Source of the DNA: Hydractinia symbiolongicarpus
Taxonomy: Eukaryota; Cnidaria; Hydrozoa; Anthoathecata; Hydractiniidae
NCBI RefSeq assembly: GCF_029227915.1
Contig: NC_079883.1
Coordinates: 30,320,001-30,384,000, forward strand
DNA: 64,000 nucleotides
Direction of reading: 5' to 3'
Under the pieces are notes generated by a model. That model searched no databases. It saw nothing but the letters and a program-made list of their open reading frames with translations, and had not been told where the DNA came from. The position numbers and the translations under genes were made by a program. Of this stretch, positions 62,216 to 64,000 are shown one piece after another (position 1 is the stretch's first letter; each line of letters begins with the position of its first letter).

Positions 62216-64000
62216 AAGCCCGGTTTTTACGGGAAATCGCGGGTTTTCGTTTGCCGGCGATTAAACCTCTTTCATTCAGCGTCTCATCAAAAATGAAAAC
62301 ATTTTTGAAAGCTACAAGTCTCATGCGTTTTAGTGGTGAATAAATAAATTAAAAAATCGTTCGGGAAATGAGTTTACTCCCTGGGTACTTTCTTTGTATA
62401 CTTTTGACTATACGGCCAAGCCCGGGATTTACGGGAAATCGCGGGTTTTCGTTTGCCGGCAATTAAACTTCTTTTATTCAGCGTCTCATCAAAAATGAAA
62501 ACATTTTTGAAAACTACAAGTCCTATGCGTTTTAGTGGTGAAAAAATAATTTAAAAAATCGTTCTGGAAGTGAGTTTACTCACAGGGTACTTTCTTTGTA
62601 TACGTTCGACTATACGGGCCAAGCCCGGGATTTACGGGAAATCGCGGGTTTTCGTTTCCCGGCTATTAAACCTCTTTCATTAAGCGTCTCATCAAAAATG
62701 AAAACATTTTTAAAAAATACAAGTCTCATGCGTTTTAGTGGTAAAAAAAAAATTTTAAAAATCGTTTGGAAAATGAGTTTACTCCCTGGGTACTTTCTTT
62801 GTATACTTTTGACTATACGGGACAAGTCCGGGATTTACGAGAAATCGCAGGTTTTCGTTTGCCGGCGATTAAACTTCTTTTATTCAGCGCCTCATCAAAA
62901 ATGAAAACATTTTTGAAAACTACAAGTCTCATGCGTTTTAGTGGTAAAAAAATAAATTAAAAAATCGTTCGAGAAATGAGTTTACTCCATGGGTACTTTC
63001 TTTGTATACTTTTGACTATACGGGCCAAGTCCGGGATTTACGGGAAATCGCAGGTTTTCGTTTGCCGGCGATTAAACTTCTTTTATTCAGCGTCTCATCA
63101 TAAATGAAAACATTTTTGAAAACTACAAGTCTCATGCGTTTTAGTGGTGAAAAAATAAATTAAAAAATCGTTCGAGAAATGAGTTTACTCCATGGGTACT
63201 TTCTTTGTATACTTTTGACTATACGGGCCAAGCCCGGGATTTACGGGAAATCGCGGGTTTTCGTTTGCCGGCGATTAATCTTCTTTTATTCAGCGTCTCA
63301 TCAAAAATGAAAACATTTTTGAAAACTACAAGTCCTATGCGTTTTAGTGGTGAAAAAATATATTAAAAAATCGTTCTGGAATTGAGTTTACTCACAGGGT
63401 ACTTTCTTTGTATACATTCGACTATACGGGCCAAGCCCGGGATTTACGGGAAATCGCGGGTTTTCGTTTGCCGGCGATTAAACCTCTTTCATTGAGCGTC
63501 TCATCAAAAATAAAAACATTTTTGAAAACTACAAGTCTCATGCGTTTTAGTGTTAAAAAAAAAATTTAAAAAATCGTTTGGGAAATGAGTTTACTCCCTG
63601 GGTACTTTCTTTGTATACTTTTGACTATACGGGCCGAGTCCGGGATTTACGGGAAATCGCAGGTTTTCGTTTGCCGGCAATTAAACTTCTTTCATTAAGC
63701 GTCTCATCAAAAATGAAAACATTTTTGAAAACTGCAAGTCTCATGCGTTTTAGTGGTGAAAAGATAATTTAAAAAATCGTTTTGGAAATGAGTTTACTCA
63801 CAAGGTACTTTCTTTGTATACATTCGACTATACGGGCCAAGCCCGGGATTTACGGGAAATCGCGGGTTTTCTTTTGCCGGCGATTAAACCACTTTTATTC
63901 AGCGTCTCATCAAAAATGAAAACATTTTTTAAAACTACAAGTCTCATGCGTTTTAGTGGTAAAAAAAAAATTTAAAAAATCGTTCGGGAAATAAGTTTAC
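62216..64000 (+). repeat. 203-bp satellite array, start of an unrelated tandem repeat
   Basis: Eight complete units and one partial unit, in one orientation. The AAGCCCGGG-type landmark lies at 62216, 62418, 62621, 62824, 63027, 63230, 63433, 63636 and 63839, so spacings are 202 then 203 seven times. Conserved parts: CCCGGGATTTACGGGAAATC, GGTTTTCGTTTGCCGGCGAT, a perfect 8-bp inverted repeat around AAAA, TCTCATGCGTTTTAGTGGT, an A-rich block, and GAGTTTACTC followed by GGTACTTTCTTTGTATAC. It shares no recognisable sequence with the 373-bp satellite. Units fall into at least three classes by CTCCCTGGG, CTCACAGGG or CTCCATGGG. The open frames running across it are repeat artefacts, since 203 is not a multiple of three. 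Confidence 0.96.
62288..62307 (+). repeat. Inverted repeat (8-bp arms, 4-nt loop) in the 203-bp unit
   Basis: CAAAAATG, then AAAA, then CATTTTTG: a perfect 8-bp stem. It is kept in most units of the array; the units near 63097 and 63505 have a single change in the left arm. It could form a small hairpin or cruciform, or be a dimeric protein-binding site. No function is demonstrated. Confidence 0.7.

Noticed and set aside
62596-63772. Frames of 64-102 codons across the 203-bp repeat
   Set aside because: The unit of 203 bp shifts frame at each copy, so no coding sense is preserved; the frames arise from low stop density in one phase.

Overview
The window is eukaryotic repetitive DNA, almost certainly animal satellite heterochromatin. 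It has no ordinary gene, rRNA, tRNA, CRISPR array or bacterial-type operon. Three components account for all of it. (1) A head-to-tail satellite with a monomer of about 372-373 bp fills 1-11943 and 14847-62215, about 160 monomers, all in the same orientation. (2) One 5'-truncated non-LTR retrotransposon (LINE) on the minus strand, 11944-14840, interrupts the array. (3) An unrelated 203-bp satellite begins at 62216 and runs off the window end. The host cannot be named. The AT-rich satellites, the CpGs they keep, and an APE-type, Jockey-superfamily-like LINE (closest in style to CR1/L2-type elements) suggest an invertebrate metazoan; this is inference.

I phased the 373-bp array by eye using the conserved CTGTGG block (one per monomer, 'anchor' below). 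It is a mosaic of nested higher-order repeats (HORs). 1-3300 is a 4-mer HOR of 1491 bp. 3300-11943 and 14847-19700 are paralogous blocks, including a 1456-bp four-monomer cassette seen four times. 19700-24870 is two exact-length copies of a 2540-bp 7-mer that contains two 338-bp deletion monomers per period. 24870-31690 is a ladder of 3-, 3-, 3-, 4-, 2- and 2-monomer periods. A rearranged 354-bp monomer at 31579-31932 marks the change from subfamily domain A (left) to domain B (right). Domain B holds a nearly identical 2.92-kb duplication (33778-36699 and 37500-40421), 12-mer, 6-mer and 4-mer periodicities (36.7-48.3 kb), 3-mers (49.1-51.2 kb, 53.7-55.5 kb), a 4-mer (55.2-58.5 kb) and a 1114-bp 3-mer (59.8-61.9 kb).

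The LINE keeps one uninterrupted reading frame of 910 codons covering the C-terminal part of an APE endonuclease and a complete-looking reverse transcriptase with its catalytic YADD. It has a 3' UTR, an A tail and a 6-bp target-site duplication. A paralogous segment at about 4870-5840 is an empty copy of the insertion site, so the insertion came after that segmental duplication. No gene network operates here. The biological interest is the turnover of the array (unequal exchange, deletion variants spread by amplification, mosaic junctions) and the sharp junction between two unrelated satellites. All percentages and orders are from reading by eye; no alignment was run.
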